Source: Peterkaempfera griseoplana (GTDB lineage Bacteria > Actinomycetota > Actinomycetes > Streptomycetales > Streptomycetaceae). Taken from it: a stretch of DNA of 64,000 bases. Numbering within the stretch: position 1 is the first letter of the stretch; each line of letters begins with the position of its first letter. Of the stretch, positions 24,319 through 32,403 are shown piece after piece. The stretch is taken from NCBI RefSeq assembly GCF_001418575.1, contig NZ_LIQR01000054.1, positions 1 through 64,000 on the forward strand, written 5' to 3'. The notes under the pieces were generated by a model, which saw nothing but the letters and a program-made list of their open reading frames with translations, was not told the origin of the DNA and ran no database searches. The position numbers and the translations under genes are program-made.

Positions 24319-27123
24319 TCACCAGCCGGGGTAGCGGTCCCACCAGTGCGAGTCCCAGCCTGGGGTGTATTCGGTGCCGCTCGGCCGTTCGGCCAACTGT
24401 GCGACGAGGTCGCGGGCCAGGGTGTCGATGACCCAGGCCAGTTCGTGGCGGCTCACCAGATCGATGGGCAGCGCATCGGCGCCGTGGGCTGCTCCGAGCA
24501 GCGCGCCGGTCACGCAGGCGACCGAGTCGCCGTCCGGCGCCCCGGCGGCGAAGCGCAGTGCGGCACCGAAGTCGGCGCGGCCGGGGAAGGATGCGGCGGC
24601 GTAGAGGCCGCCGAGCAGTGCCGAGGGCGCGGTGGCGTCCGGTGCGAGTCGGGCGAGGCACCCGTGATCGGCGGGTTGGTTGTCGGCCTGCCGAAGTGCA
24701 GTGGCGAGCCGGTCGTGGTCGTCTGCGGTCAGGCCGCGGTCGGAGTCACGAAGGGCCTGGATGCCGCCCGTCAAGGCGTGCCGCACCTGTGATTGCTTGC
24801 CGGACTGAGGATCCTGCATGCCGGGAGTGCTGGTCAGGCAGTGGGCGACCAGCACGGCGGCGTGGGCTGCCGCGGACTGCGCGGCCGTGTCGCCGTGGGT
24901 GAGGGCGGCGATCTCGCGGGCCCACCGGACTGTTTGGTCCGAGCCGTGTGCAGCTGCGACCACGGCGACAGGAAGGGTGCGGGTGAGGGCGTGGCAGCCG
25001 CGGCTGGTCGTCGTCGGCCTGTCCACGGTGCCCTGCTCGTCCTTGGAGAGGGCGGCCACGGTTGCCGGTGCGGAACCGCGCCGTTCGGCCAGCACGGGGA
25101 CCTGGGCGAGCCATCCGTCCGGCCACACGTTGTCGGTGCTGCCCCCGGCCCAGCGGCGCCGCATCCGTTCGGCCTCGATCCCCTGCAGGGCGGCCCACCG
25201 GCAGTAGGTGTGCCACACCACCGACGGCGGATGGCAGATGCCCTTGTGGTCGCCGCGCACCAATGCGCGGATCGTCCCCTCGGCGGTGAAGCAGGCCAGC
25301 TGGGTACTGACCCCGGCCTGCAGCGGGCCGCTGGCAGGCAGCTTGCCCCGGGCGGTGCCCAGCGTGTCCCCTAGCGCCAGGCCGAGCAGCATCCCGCGCA
25401 CCCGCGACGCCGCCCACTTGCCCTTGAGGAACTCCCTCTTCTGCTCCGCATCACCGCCCAGCTCCTCCAGCGGCTGCTCGGCACTGCCATCGTCCAGTCG
25501 GCCGACCCTGCCGAGCTGCCCCAGCTTGCCGACCCTCAGCGGGGACGCCTGTCCCGCCTCCCGGCCGGCTTTGGCCGCCCCACGGCTGCCCGACGAGGTA
25601 CCGCCGAGGGTGTCGTGGGCGGTCAGCTCGTGCACTGCGTTGTGCATCTCGGGATGCGCGTGGAGCTGCCAGCCACCGGTCAGCACACGCCGGAGGTCGT
25701 GCAGCGCGGTCGCGGAGTCGGTGCCGGTGGCCAGGTGGCTGTAGAGGGCGGCAACGGCCGGGGTACGGCTCTGCCCGGCCGCGCAGTGCAGCAGGACCCG
25801 CTTGCCGGCGCGGCGCAGCCGCAGCACCTCGCGGGCGGCTTGGTCCAGGACGAAGTGAAGGTTGGCGTTGTCCCCCTGGCTGTCCACCAGCCAGACACGG
25901 ACGTGCTCGACGTCGGCGCCGAGCAGGATCGGGCCGCTACCGACCCGGCACAGCGACACCACGGCGTCGACGGCGACCGGCTCGGTGCCCCGCGTCAGGG
26001 CCATGTTGCCGAGTATCAGCCCGGGGTCGTGCGGGTGAGGTATGGCGAAGCTGCTGCCGTGGGACGCGGCAGCCAGGCGCGGTGCCGAGGGCCAGCCGAC
26101 CGCATCGTCGCTCCCGCCGCGGGCGGTGAGTACCGCCAGCCGGACCAGGTCGACCGCGGAATGGCCGGGCCAGCCGTGGACGGCCTGCTCCCAGGCCAGC
26201 GGGATGCCGGAGCATCCCCAGCGCGCACCGAGCAGGGCGCCGGCAATCGCCGCGACCGTATCCGTGTCCTTCCCGGCCCGCACCGCCGCCTCCAAAGCAC
26301 GGCGCAGGTGCAGAGCAGGAAAACTGCCCTGGGCGGGGACCAACTCGGGAACGGCGGTGCGAATGATCGCCGACCATGCGGCCTGGAGCGCGTGGACAAC
26401 CCAGCCGTTGTTGGCAAAGTGATGCGGCAGGTTGGCCTCCGCCTCGTCCAGTCGCTCCGCCCACACACCTCGGCGCTCCGCCGGGAGGAGGTCCAGTCCG
26501 GCGCGGACGCCATCGAACGTGCCGTGAAGCACTGCGGTGCGGATGCCTGAGCACCACAGCACGCAGGCATCGGCGCAGTCGGCATCCGGGTGGGTCAGCG
26601 CGCTGACGGCAATAGCGGCCTCGGCCATCGCCGCGGGGTCGCCCAGATGCGTCAGGGCGACGATCCCGGTGCGCATCAGCGAGCCGTTGCCGGCGGCTTG
26701 ATCGTTGCCAGCAGTGAAGCGGCGCGCGGCGTCGATCAGTGCCGCACCCGGCGCTCCAGGGGTGCGGTGGGCGGCATCCAGGACGGAGCGGGTCTGCGAG
26801 CCGACGTCCGTAGCGCCGTCGCTCAGCCATCGATGGAAGTTGGCGGCGATTGCATCGAGGGACTCGGGAGTGCGCAGGTCCGCTCCGGTGGCCGCGACCT
26901 GGGCGATGCACACCTGCATCTGTGTGTCGTCGGAGTACTCGCCGGGCTCGTAGGGTCCCAGGCCGCCACCGATCATCCGCGGCTGCTGGTCCTCACCCAG
27001 CCTGGGCTGGAACTCGTACGGGACGCCCAACGCGTCGCCCACGGCCGCGCCGAGCAGTACGCCGGCGGCCCGGTCGATGGCCCGTACGTCCAAGTGAGGC
27101 TGCGGGGTGAGGGCGTGGGCCAT
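24319..27123 (-). CDS. ADP-ribosylglycohydrolase - dual-specificity phosphatase - degenerate glycohydrolase fusion
   Basis: 934 aa. The first ARH/DraG domain (residues ~15-330) keeps its di-magnesium site: GDALG (29-33), SDDTQ (64-68) and AGKDTDTVAAI near its end. The middle (~345-500) is a dual-specificity/tyrosine phosphatase with the P-loop HCAAGQSR (C447, R453). The second ARH domain (~575-930) has GLALGDTLG but TAEGTIRAL where SDDT should be and DGDSVACVTG where DTD should be, so its metal site is lost and it is probably a binding or regulatory domain. Expected chemistry is removal of ADP-ribose from proteins or nucleic acid, with a phosphatase for a linked phosphate. The ATG at 27123 has GGGAGA upstream. 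No signal peptide. Confidence 0.82.
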   Translation of the reverse strand: MAHALTPQPHLDVRAIDRAAGVLLGAAVGDALGVPYEFQPRLGEDQQPRMIGGGLGPYEPGEYSDDTQMQVCIAQVAATGADLRTPESLDAIAANFHRWLSDGATDVGSQTRSVLDAAHRTPGAPGAALIDAARRFTAGNDQAAGNGSLMRTGIVALTHLGDPAAMAEAAIAVSALTHPDADCADACVLWCSGIRTAVLHGTFDGVRAGLDLLPAERRGVWAERLDEAEANLPHHFANNGWVVHALQAAWSAIIRTAVPELVPAQGSFPALHLRRALEAAVRAGKDTDTVAAIAGALLGARWGCSGIPLAWEQAVHGWPGHSAVDLVRLAVLTARGGSDDAVGWPSAPRLAAASHGSSFAIPHPHDPGLILGNMALTRGTEPVAVDAVVSLCRVGSGPILLGADVEHVRVWLVDSQGDNANLHFVLDQAAREVLRLRRAGKRVLLHCAAGQSRTPAVAALYSHLATGTDSATALHDLRRVLTGGWQLHAHPEMHNAVHELTAHDTLGGTSSGSRGAAKAGREAGQASPLRVGKLGQLGRVGRLDDGSAEQPLEELGGDAEQKREFLKGKWAASRVRGMLLGLALGDTLGTARGKLPASGPLQAGVSTQLACFTAEGTIRALVRGDHKGICHPPSVVWHTYCRWAALQGIEAERMRRRWAGGSTDNVWPDGWLAQVPVLAERRGSAPATVAALSKDEQGTVDRPTTTSRGCHALTRTLPVAVVAAAHGSDQTVRWAREIAALTHGDTAAQSAAAHAAVLVAHCLTSTPGMQDPQSGKQSQVRHALTGGIQALRDSDRGLTADDHDRLATALRQADNQPADHGCLARLAPDATAPSALLGGLYAAASFPGRADFGAALRFAAGAPDGDSVACVTGALLGAAHGADALPIDLVSRHELAWVIDTLARDLVAQLAERPSGTEYTPGWDSHWWDRYPGW

Positions 27124-27324
27124 GGTGTCTCCCGTGGTGCGGCCGGCGCTGTGAACGCGAGCCGAGCAGGTGGTGCGCGGGCAGCGATCCCAATCGTCAG
27201 CAGCCGGGAACGTGCAACCGGGACGGAAGGCCGACCAGGTCGATTCCGTGGCAGCCTGACGCCGCGCCAGCTTGGCACGGCACTCTACTTATCGTCAATG
27301 AGACAATAGGAGGAGTCGGACTGT

Positions 27325-27507
27325 ATGGCCACGGAACAGTACCGCTGCGCCGGCGCCGACCCTGACCGGGCCTGCGAGTCCATCCGCCCCCATGGCCAGC
27401 CCGAGAAGGGGGTGCCCTGCCCGCGCAGCTGCGGCTGCATAGGGCAGCTGGAGATCCGGCCCAGCGTCCTGTACGGACTAATACTCCAGCTCAGTCCGAG
27501 CCGTTAA
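27325..27507 (+). CDS. possible 60-aa cysteine-containing protein in the left arm
   Basis: ATG at 27325 with AGGAGGAG eight bases upstream. The C-terminal 26 residues (SCGCIGQLEIRPSVLYG and on) recur with few changes at 36191-36268, while the N-terminal part does not stay in frame there. The good ribosome site speaks for a real small gene; the repeat setting speaks for a remnant of an element gene such as an excisionase. Function unknown. Confidence 0.38.
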   Translation: MATEQYRCAGADPDRACESIRPHGQPEKGVPCPRSCGCIGQLEIRPSVLYGLILQLSPSR

Positions 27508-27795
27508 GCCTGTACGCAGGCGGCCATGGACGGGCGGTGGGGCTTTCGTGGACTCCAAGCGATCAACGGTGCTCACCGGTTCGTGGGCGTGCCGTCGCCT
27601 CGGCCGGGCCGTAGACCTTCACCTGGAGAGGTCGTCAGGGGTACCCACGGGAACGTCATGGGAACGGAAGGATGGAGAAGGGTCGTGAAAGTCGGAGCAA
27701 GGAGGGTGTACGCGCCTCCCGATCCAACCCCTCTGAGCTGCGAGGACGGTCATCATCGAGCAAGACCGAGAGTGATCACCAAAGTGTTGGTCACT
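27340..27795 (+). repeat. left-arm repeat, copy A (pairs with 36090-36582)
   Basis: About 450 bp directly before att copy 2 that align, with small indels, to 36090-36582 before att copy 4. It contains two GGGAACG boxes at 27648-27666 and ends GTGTTGGTCACT immediately before the core. With the right-arm repeat it gives copy 2 a complete P-core-P' layout. Apart from the small ORF at 27325-27507 no gene is visible from 27127 to 27795. Confidence 0.6.
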
Positions 27796-27839
27796 CTTAC
27801 AAAGCAGGGGTCGGCGGTTCGAAACCGTCTGCGCCCACC
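27796..27839 (+). repeat. attachment-site-like tRNA 3'-half repeat, copy 2 (both arms present)
   Basis: Identical 44-bp core, with the left arm before it and the right arm after it. Of the five copies this is the only one with both arms, the form of a free attP or of the junction between two tandem elements. Confidence 0.65.
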
Positions 27840-28140
27840 CCATCTGACCAGGCAAAACATCAAAAATGAGGGCTTTCGGCAGCACGTCGGGGGCCCTTTT
27901 TGGGGTCCCATGGGAACGAATGGGAACGCGATGTCGGCCGCATGGTGTGTTCCGGCGTGAACGGCGTGCTTCTGCGCGACGGCGCCGTGACCTGGTGAGG
28001 AACAAGGGTCAGGGGAGCGGTCCGAGTCGGTGAGGCTCGCTGGGGACGGCATCCTGACTGACCCGGAGCCGGCGGATCGCGGCCGTCGTGCAGGGCATGA
28101 CGCGCGACGAAGCAACGGGCAGTGACGGCGCACCGGAGCT
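27840..28140 (+). repeat. right-arm repeat, copy B (pairs with 18053-18350)
   Basis: About 300 bp nearly identical to the arm after att copy 1, including ATGGGAACGAATGGGAACGC at 27910-27929 and the same hairpin ahead of it. The two copies border a 9.8-kb segment in direct orientation, so recombination between them could delete the Hsp70-NYN and glycohydrolase genes. Confidence 0.65.
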
Positions 28141-28233
28141 GGTGACCGCTCCGCCGGGCCTCAGCGGTTGATGCGTGGGCGCAGCTCCACAGCCGTGGCT
28201 GATGGCAACGGCGAATGACATCACCGGATCACG

Positions 28234-28702
28234 GTGCATCCCGGCGGAGAGCAGTTCCAAGGTTCGAGCTCCAGACGAGCCAGCGTCGACGGCGAGGACG
28301 GACGGATCCTGGCGTCAGGCGCGCTGACAACGGCACCTGGGAGCCTCCGGGGGGGCGCGCTTGAACTCGGTGGGATCGTCGAGGACGTGGGGCGGCGCGA
28401 GGTGCAGGAGGAGACCGGTATCCGGGTCTCGGTCGAGCGGCTCACTGGTGTCTACAAGAACGTGACCCGGGGCGTTGTCGCCCTGGTCTTTAGCTGCCCA
28501 CCCGGAGGCCGGACAGGAGCGCACCTCCGAAGAGTCCACCGCCGTCGCATGGCTCACCCCGGACGAAGTCTCCACCACCATGGGCGAGGTCTACGCCGTC
28601 CGCATGCTCGACGCCCTGGAGCCGGACACAGCGCCGCACGTGCGAACCCACGACGGCCGACGGTTCATCACAGGCGGTTGTCGACTCTCAGATGACGGCT
28701 GA
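28234..28702 (+). pseudogene. decayed Nudix hydrolase
   Basis: The first frame has GGIVEDVGRREVQEETGIRV, a Nudix box that lacks about five residues between GGIVED and REVQEE. Near 28490 the reading shifts from VALVFSCPP to the other frame, HPEAGQERTSEESTAVAWL to 28702. A deletion and a frameshift in 470 bp mean a dead gene. Confidence 0.7.
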
Positions 28703-28828
28703 CGACCTGGCATCGGGCGATGCTTGACGCGCCCTGGACGATCGTCCGTCGGTAGGCTGCCACTCATGGGCACTGGTCTCTTAGCAAGGCCGACCAGTAT
28801 GGACGCCCACATCGCTGCGGAGGGGCGC

Positions 28829-29089
28829 ATGCCGAAGAAGAAGCGGACGCGGGAGGCAGGCACCGGCCCTTCACATGGGTGGGCCATCGTCGTGCGTCTG
28901 GCCAACGGTTCACGTGCCTACTACTACATTGACGAACGGCATCGTGACGCCGCGGGGAATCCACTCGAATGCTGGGGGCGGAAGTCCCAGGCGCTCGGGT
29001 TTGCGTCCGAAGGCGAAGCCCGAAGCCTCGCGACACAGATGCTGACGAACTCGTCAGCGAAGGAGTACGAGGTCGTGCGACTGCCCTGA
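28829..29089 (+). CDS. hypothetical basic protein (86 aa)
   Basis: ATG at 28829 with GGAGGGG ideally placed. MPKKKRTREAGTG at the start, then GWAIVVRLANGSRAYYYID and ALGFASEGEARSLATQM. It reads as a small beta-rich protein with a basic N-terminus, which might bind nucleic acid. An earlier ATG at 28766 is possible. No family recognised. Confidence 0.55.
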   Translation: MPKKKRTREAGTGPSHGWAIVVRLANGSRAYYYIDERHRDAAGNPLECWGRKSQALGFASEGEARSLATQMLTNSSAKEYEVVRLP

Positions 29090-29319
29090 CACGGCGATGA
29101 GTGCGAGGGTGCAGATCCCGTCCGCAGACCCGAGGGCTCGCACTCACCCACCTGTGCCCCAAGCTGGGAAAGTCCACACCGTTCCGTGATCTCAACAACC
29201 GGGATACACCAGCCGTCTCCATGCCAGCGCGATGACCTGAACAGCCAAGCCGAGACAAGCGGCGCCATACATCACGTCAGGCAGGACACATCCCGGGCGG
29301 TAGTGAGTAGAACTTTTCT

Positions 29320-29650
29320 CTACGGGTTCAAGGCTCGCTTCGCTCGCAGCGGCGCCGCGCGGCGCCGCTCGCCGTCGCTCCTGCCTGCGTCCCGCTCCGG
29401 CGGCGGCCCGCTCCGCGCCGCAAGGCGGGAGGGTGAGGCAGGCCGGCCGGGGCTGGGGCGGGCGCCGACACGATCTTTAGCCACCTACCCGGTCCGGGAC
29501 CCGACGTCGAGCAAGACCAGGGGGCCACTCGGACACATTGCGGGCAGGCCCAAGACCTGCCCGAGCTGCCAACAAGCGTACGGCCCCCTGGCCATGCTCG
29601 ACCCCAGCCCAGGCAGGCCAACGGCCAAAGATCGCGCCAACGCCCGCGCG
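29320..29650 (+). repeat. non-coding repeat, copy 2 (with structured core)
   Basis: Starts with TTCTCTACGGGTTCAAGGC at 29323, as copy 1 does at 7081, and runs through a GC-rich tract with CTCGCCGTCGCTCCTG into the stem-loop region. The first ~180 bp are more divergent than the stem-loop. No gene lies between 29090 and 29724. Confidence 0.6.
29500..29630 (+). ncRNA. candidate structured RNA, copy 2
   Basis: Outer helix CAGGGGGCC (29518-29526) with GGCCCCCTG (29582-29590). Inner helix CGGGCAGG (29541-29548) with CCTGCCCG (29556-29563) over a 7-base loop whose sequence differs from copy 1. The third small hairpin of copy 1 is weak here. Confidence 0.5.
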
Positions 29651-29724
29651 CACACCCTGTCCGGCCTGCCCACGGCGATCTACCCTGAGCCGAGCTGTGG
29701 GGATGCGATGAGCGGAGACGGCAC

Positions 29725-30108
29725 GTGGTCGGGGTCATGTTTGCTCTGTTCCTGGTTGTCGTCTTGCCTGTCCGGTACGTGTGGATAGCTATCCGTGTGT
29801 GGCGCGACCCCACGCGCGCTGTCGATGCCGCTTCCTCTTTCAGTGTCCGAGGTGCACCGGGGTGGGTCCTCACGCGGGGTGTCGCGGTGGTTGCCACCCA
29901 ATTCGTCTTCATGGGCGTGTTCGTTGCCACGGCGCCGCTGGCTGCCCGGGTAGGGCGGGCGCAGAAGCACGCCGAGCCCTGGTGGGCGATCTCCCTGGTC
30001 GCAGGCGCTGGAGTGCTTCTCTGCTGGTTGTTGATCACCCTGATAGGGATCTTTAACAGACCGCGGTTCCTAGTGGTGCCCTACTTGAGGGACCGACGAC
30101 GGCTCTAA
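29725..30108 (+). CDS. small membrane protein (127 aa)
   Basis: GTG at 29725 after GGAG. Three hydrophobic segments (FALFLVVVLPVRYVWIAI, GVAVVATQFVFMGVFVATA and ISLVAGAGVLLCWLLITL) and basic ends. No transporter or enzyme motif. Function unknown. Confidence 0.6.
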   Translation: MVGVMFALFLVVVLPVRYVWIAIRVWRDPTRAVDAASSFSVRGAPGWVLTRGVAVVATQFVFMGVFVATAPLAARVGRAQKHAEPWWAISLVAGAGVLLCWLLITLIGIFNRPRFLVVPYLRDRRRL

Positions 30109-30172
30109 CCCGCGACTCGGAAGCATTGACAGCAACGGTTGACACAACATCGAAAGACGCTGGCGGACCGGA

Positions 30173-30616
30173 GTGAACCCCGCTGGGCAGTTCCCCCAGA
30201 TGAACCTTCTCGAACCATCTAGCGATCCCACACGCAGGATCACTGATAAGGAAGAGGTCGAAGTGCAACGCGCACCTCTCGGTCGCTGGCACGATGAACA
30301 TGTGCCCGAGTACTCATGGCCCGCCGACCCATACCCCGATGGGGAGAAGCACATCCGCAGCTGGCCCGAGACGATTGCCATGCTGCCCCTCGGGGCTCAG
30401 GTGACGGGTGATGTGATTGCGCGTCTGCCGTTTGGGGTGTTCATCCGAATCGACAGCATGCCCGATGCATTGGGGCTCGCGGAGATCACGACAGCTCCAT
30501 GCCGGACGGTTCTTCCGACGGTGGGGACCCGGGTCGCAGCCATGGTGATCTGGCATGCCGAACAGAACCATCAGGTGAAGCTGAAGCTTACCGAGTGGGC
30601 CCAGGAAGGCAGCTGA
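30173..30616 (+). CDS. S1-like RNA-binding-fold protein
   Basis: 147 aa. The C-terminal ~75 residues match an S1/OB fold: LGAQVTGDVIARLPFGVFI, then GLAEITTAP, VGTRVAAMVIWH and HQVKLKL. The N-terminal ~65 residues look disordered. Start is GTG 30173 or ATG 30200. Small single-S1 proteins of streptomycetes are of unknown role; binding RNA is plausible. Confidence 0.6.
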   Translation: MNPAGQFPQMNLLEPSSDPTRRITDKEEVEVQRAPLGRWHDEHVPEYSWPADPYPDGEKHIRSWPETIAMLPLGAQVTGDVIARLPFGVFIRIDSMPDALGLAEITTAPCRTVLPTVGTRVAAMVIWHAEQNHQVKLKLTEWAQEGS

Positions 30617-30825
30617 CGGCAGCCTGACGGCAACGTCAGTGAACGTAGCGGTACACCGCGGGGAGTCACGGATAACCACGACGCGCGGCAGCGGGCAGCT
30701 CCCATACGCGACCTGGCGCGACGTACTCGCCTGCAAAGCGGATGTTCGCGAGGGTGCCCAGACCGGGCGAGACGCCAGCGCCCAGGGGAACCACTTGACG
30801 GGCCATAGGAACGTCCCTCTCCGGA

Positions 30826-30960
30826 CCGGGGCCCGAGTCGAGCAAGACCAGGGGGCCGCTCGGCCAAATTGCGGTCAGGCTCAGAAGCCCTGACCGAGTC
30901 GCAACAGCGTACGGCCCCCTGATCACGCTCGACCCCAGACCGGACAGGACACCGCCCAAA
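30826..30960 (+). ncRNA. candidate structured RNA, copy 3 (compensatory change)
   Basis: Outer helix CAGGGGGCC (30849-30857) with GGCCCCCTG (30913-30921). Inner helix CGGTCAGG (30872-30879) with CCTGACCG (30889-30896). Compared with copies 1 and 2, one inner pair changed from G-C to T-A with both bases altered, so pairing is kept. The upstream part of the repeat is missing here. The gene-free stretch 30617-31036 otherwise holds nothing I recognise. Confidence 0.5.
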
Positions 30961-31036
30961 GCCGCTCCACCGGCCGGGTGTCGAGCCCTCCAACGTCCTC
31001 ACGTGAGTCCTACAGGTGCCCGGGAATAGTCGCCGA

Positions 31037-31477
31037 CTACTGAGGGTCACGGATCGGAACTGGGCCGGTAAGCCTGGCCAGACGCCTGCTATCGTCACCA
31101 GCCATCCAGGCTGGCTCTCCAAGCCTCCGTCGAAGCCGCTGAACCTTCTCGGCGGTCGGTACGGCGCTTGTCATGCCCGAACGCGCACGCGATTCCAAGC
31201 TCCCGAGCACGATCCGAACAAGTGGAGCATCCGGGAACTTCTGCCACGACTTCGGACGCTTCGCCGTCAGCCGTTCCTCGACCGTTTCTGTGTCCGTAGA
31301 CGAGCAACCCTTTAGATCGGACAGAACCAAGCTCTCGCGGCGGCGATTTGCACTGTTACATGCCCTCTTGTTCCGGCGAATGCTCTTGCGGGAGCTCTTA
31401 TCGTTCTCGCCGTAGTTGTTCCGCCGGTCCCTCAGGTAGCTCAGCTGCTTCTTCTCCTGAGGAGTCTTACGCTTCAT
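31037..31477 (-). CDS. hypothetical basic protein (146 aa)
   Basis: ATG at 31477: MKRKTPQEKKQLSYLRDRR, then NNYGENDKSSRKSIRRNKR. This strongly basic N-terminus is typical of a streptomycete family of unknown function. The later part (RRRLGEPAWMAGDD) is less clear and may be extended by a frame change. It may bind nucleic acid. Confidence 0.58.
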   Translation of the reverse strand: MKRKTPQEKKQLSYLRDRRNNYGENDKSSRKSIRRNKRACNSANRRRESLVLSDLKGCSSTDTETVEERLTAKRPKSWQKFPDAPLVRIVLGSLESRARSGMTSAVPTAEKVQRLRRRLGEPAWMAGDDSRRLARLTGPVPIRDPQ

Positions 31478-31627
31478 CGCCCCACCCCATCTCCTTGCTG
31501 CCATTCAATCTGACATCACTCGCCGACATCAACGCTGCCGGACCGTGGCATACCGGCATGGCCCGGGCTGGACTGGATGTGCCAGTGAGACATGGGTTTC
31601 GGCAGCTCGCGTCGCCCATGGTTCGAA

Positions 31628-31671
31628 CTTACAAAGCAGGGGTCGGCGGTTCGAAACCGTCTGCGCCCACC
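31628..31671 (+). repeat. attachment-site-like tRNA 3'-half repeat, copy 3
   Basis: Same 44-bp core. The right side has a diverged arm with CTGGGAACGAATGGGAACGC at 31741-31760. The left side is not the shared left arm but GGTTCGAA directly before the core. Confidence 0.62.
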
Positions 31672-32362
31672 CTGTTTGACCAGGCAGAATGTCAAAAACA
31701 TGGGCCTTCTGCGACCTGCCGAGGCCCTATTTCGCGTCCCCTGGGAACGAATGGGAACGCGTGGGTCTCCTCGGCGGTACGGCGAGCCTGCGCTGGAATT
31801 GGCGGGCTGCACCCTTCACAGCGCAGCCGCTCGCTGATCTTGGCGGCAGCGCGCGAAGCACGCCCGGGAGGTCCGCGCCGGAACGACCCAGTGCCGGCCG
31901 GTCTCCTCCCGGAGGTAAGCGGGGACACATCAGCGTGGCCGGCTGAACCAGACCTTCGAGAGCTGGAGAACAACGTCGGCCAGGAGGACGACGAGCAGTC
32001 CAGCCCCGACGGCTGCCGCTGAGGGGCCCTCGGGCGGGCGCCGGCCGACCCACGATGAACATGGTCATCGTCGCGATGAGAGCCACCGGGGCATCAAGCC
32101 CCTTGGCGCGCGTGCCGGGGGACAGGGCGCATGTCGGGCGGCCACTCCACGGCCCCCTTCAGGAGGGGAGAGAAGGGGCGGGGCCGCCCCGGGAAGCGAA
32201 CCCGAAGGTGCCGTCCGGATTGGCAAACGTCTCGCAAGCCTCGGTGCGGTCCCCTGTCAACACCAGAGGGACGCCTCGGCCGCGGCGATACTGCCAGCTC
32301 ACGGCGGCGGCGCTGGTCGGCCCGAGCCTGAGCACACTGCTCCCCAAGCTCCAGCAGACAGG
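31672..32362. other. gene-free stretch with diverged right arm
   Basis: 31672-31770 is the diverged right arm of att copy 3. Further right, the minus strand around 31943-32030 reads as one hydrophobic helix (GAGLLVVLLADVVLQLSKV) but has a stop shortly before it, so it is at most the end of a lost membrane protein gene. No intact gene seen. Confidence 0.4.
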
Positions 32363-32391
32363 GCTGCCCCGGCGGCGGTGGCCGGGGCAGC
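32363..32391 (-). terminator. hairpin after the S1 protease gene
   Basis: Perfect 11-bp stem GCTGCCCCGGC/GCCGGGGCAGC with a 7-base loop, 12 bp past the protease stop. GC-rich with no T-run, as usual in Streptomyces. Confidence 0.6.
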
Positions 32392-32403
32392 GGCGGAGAA
32401 GTG

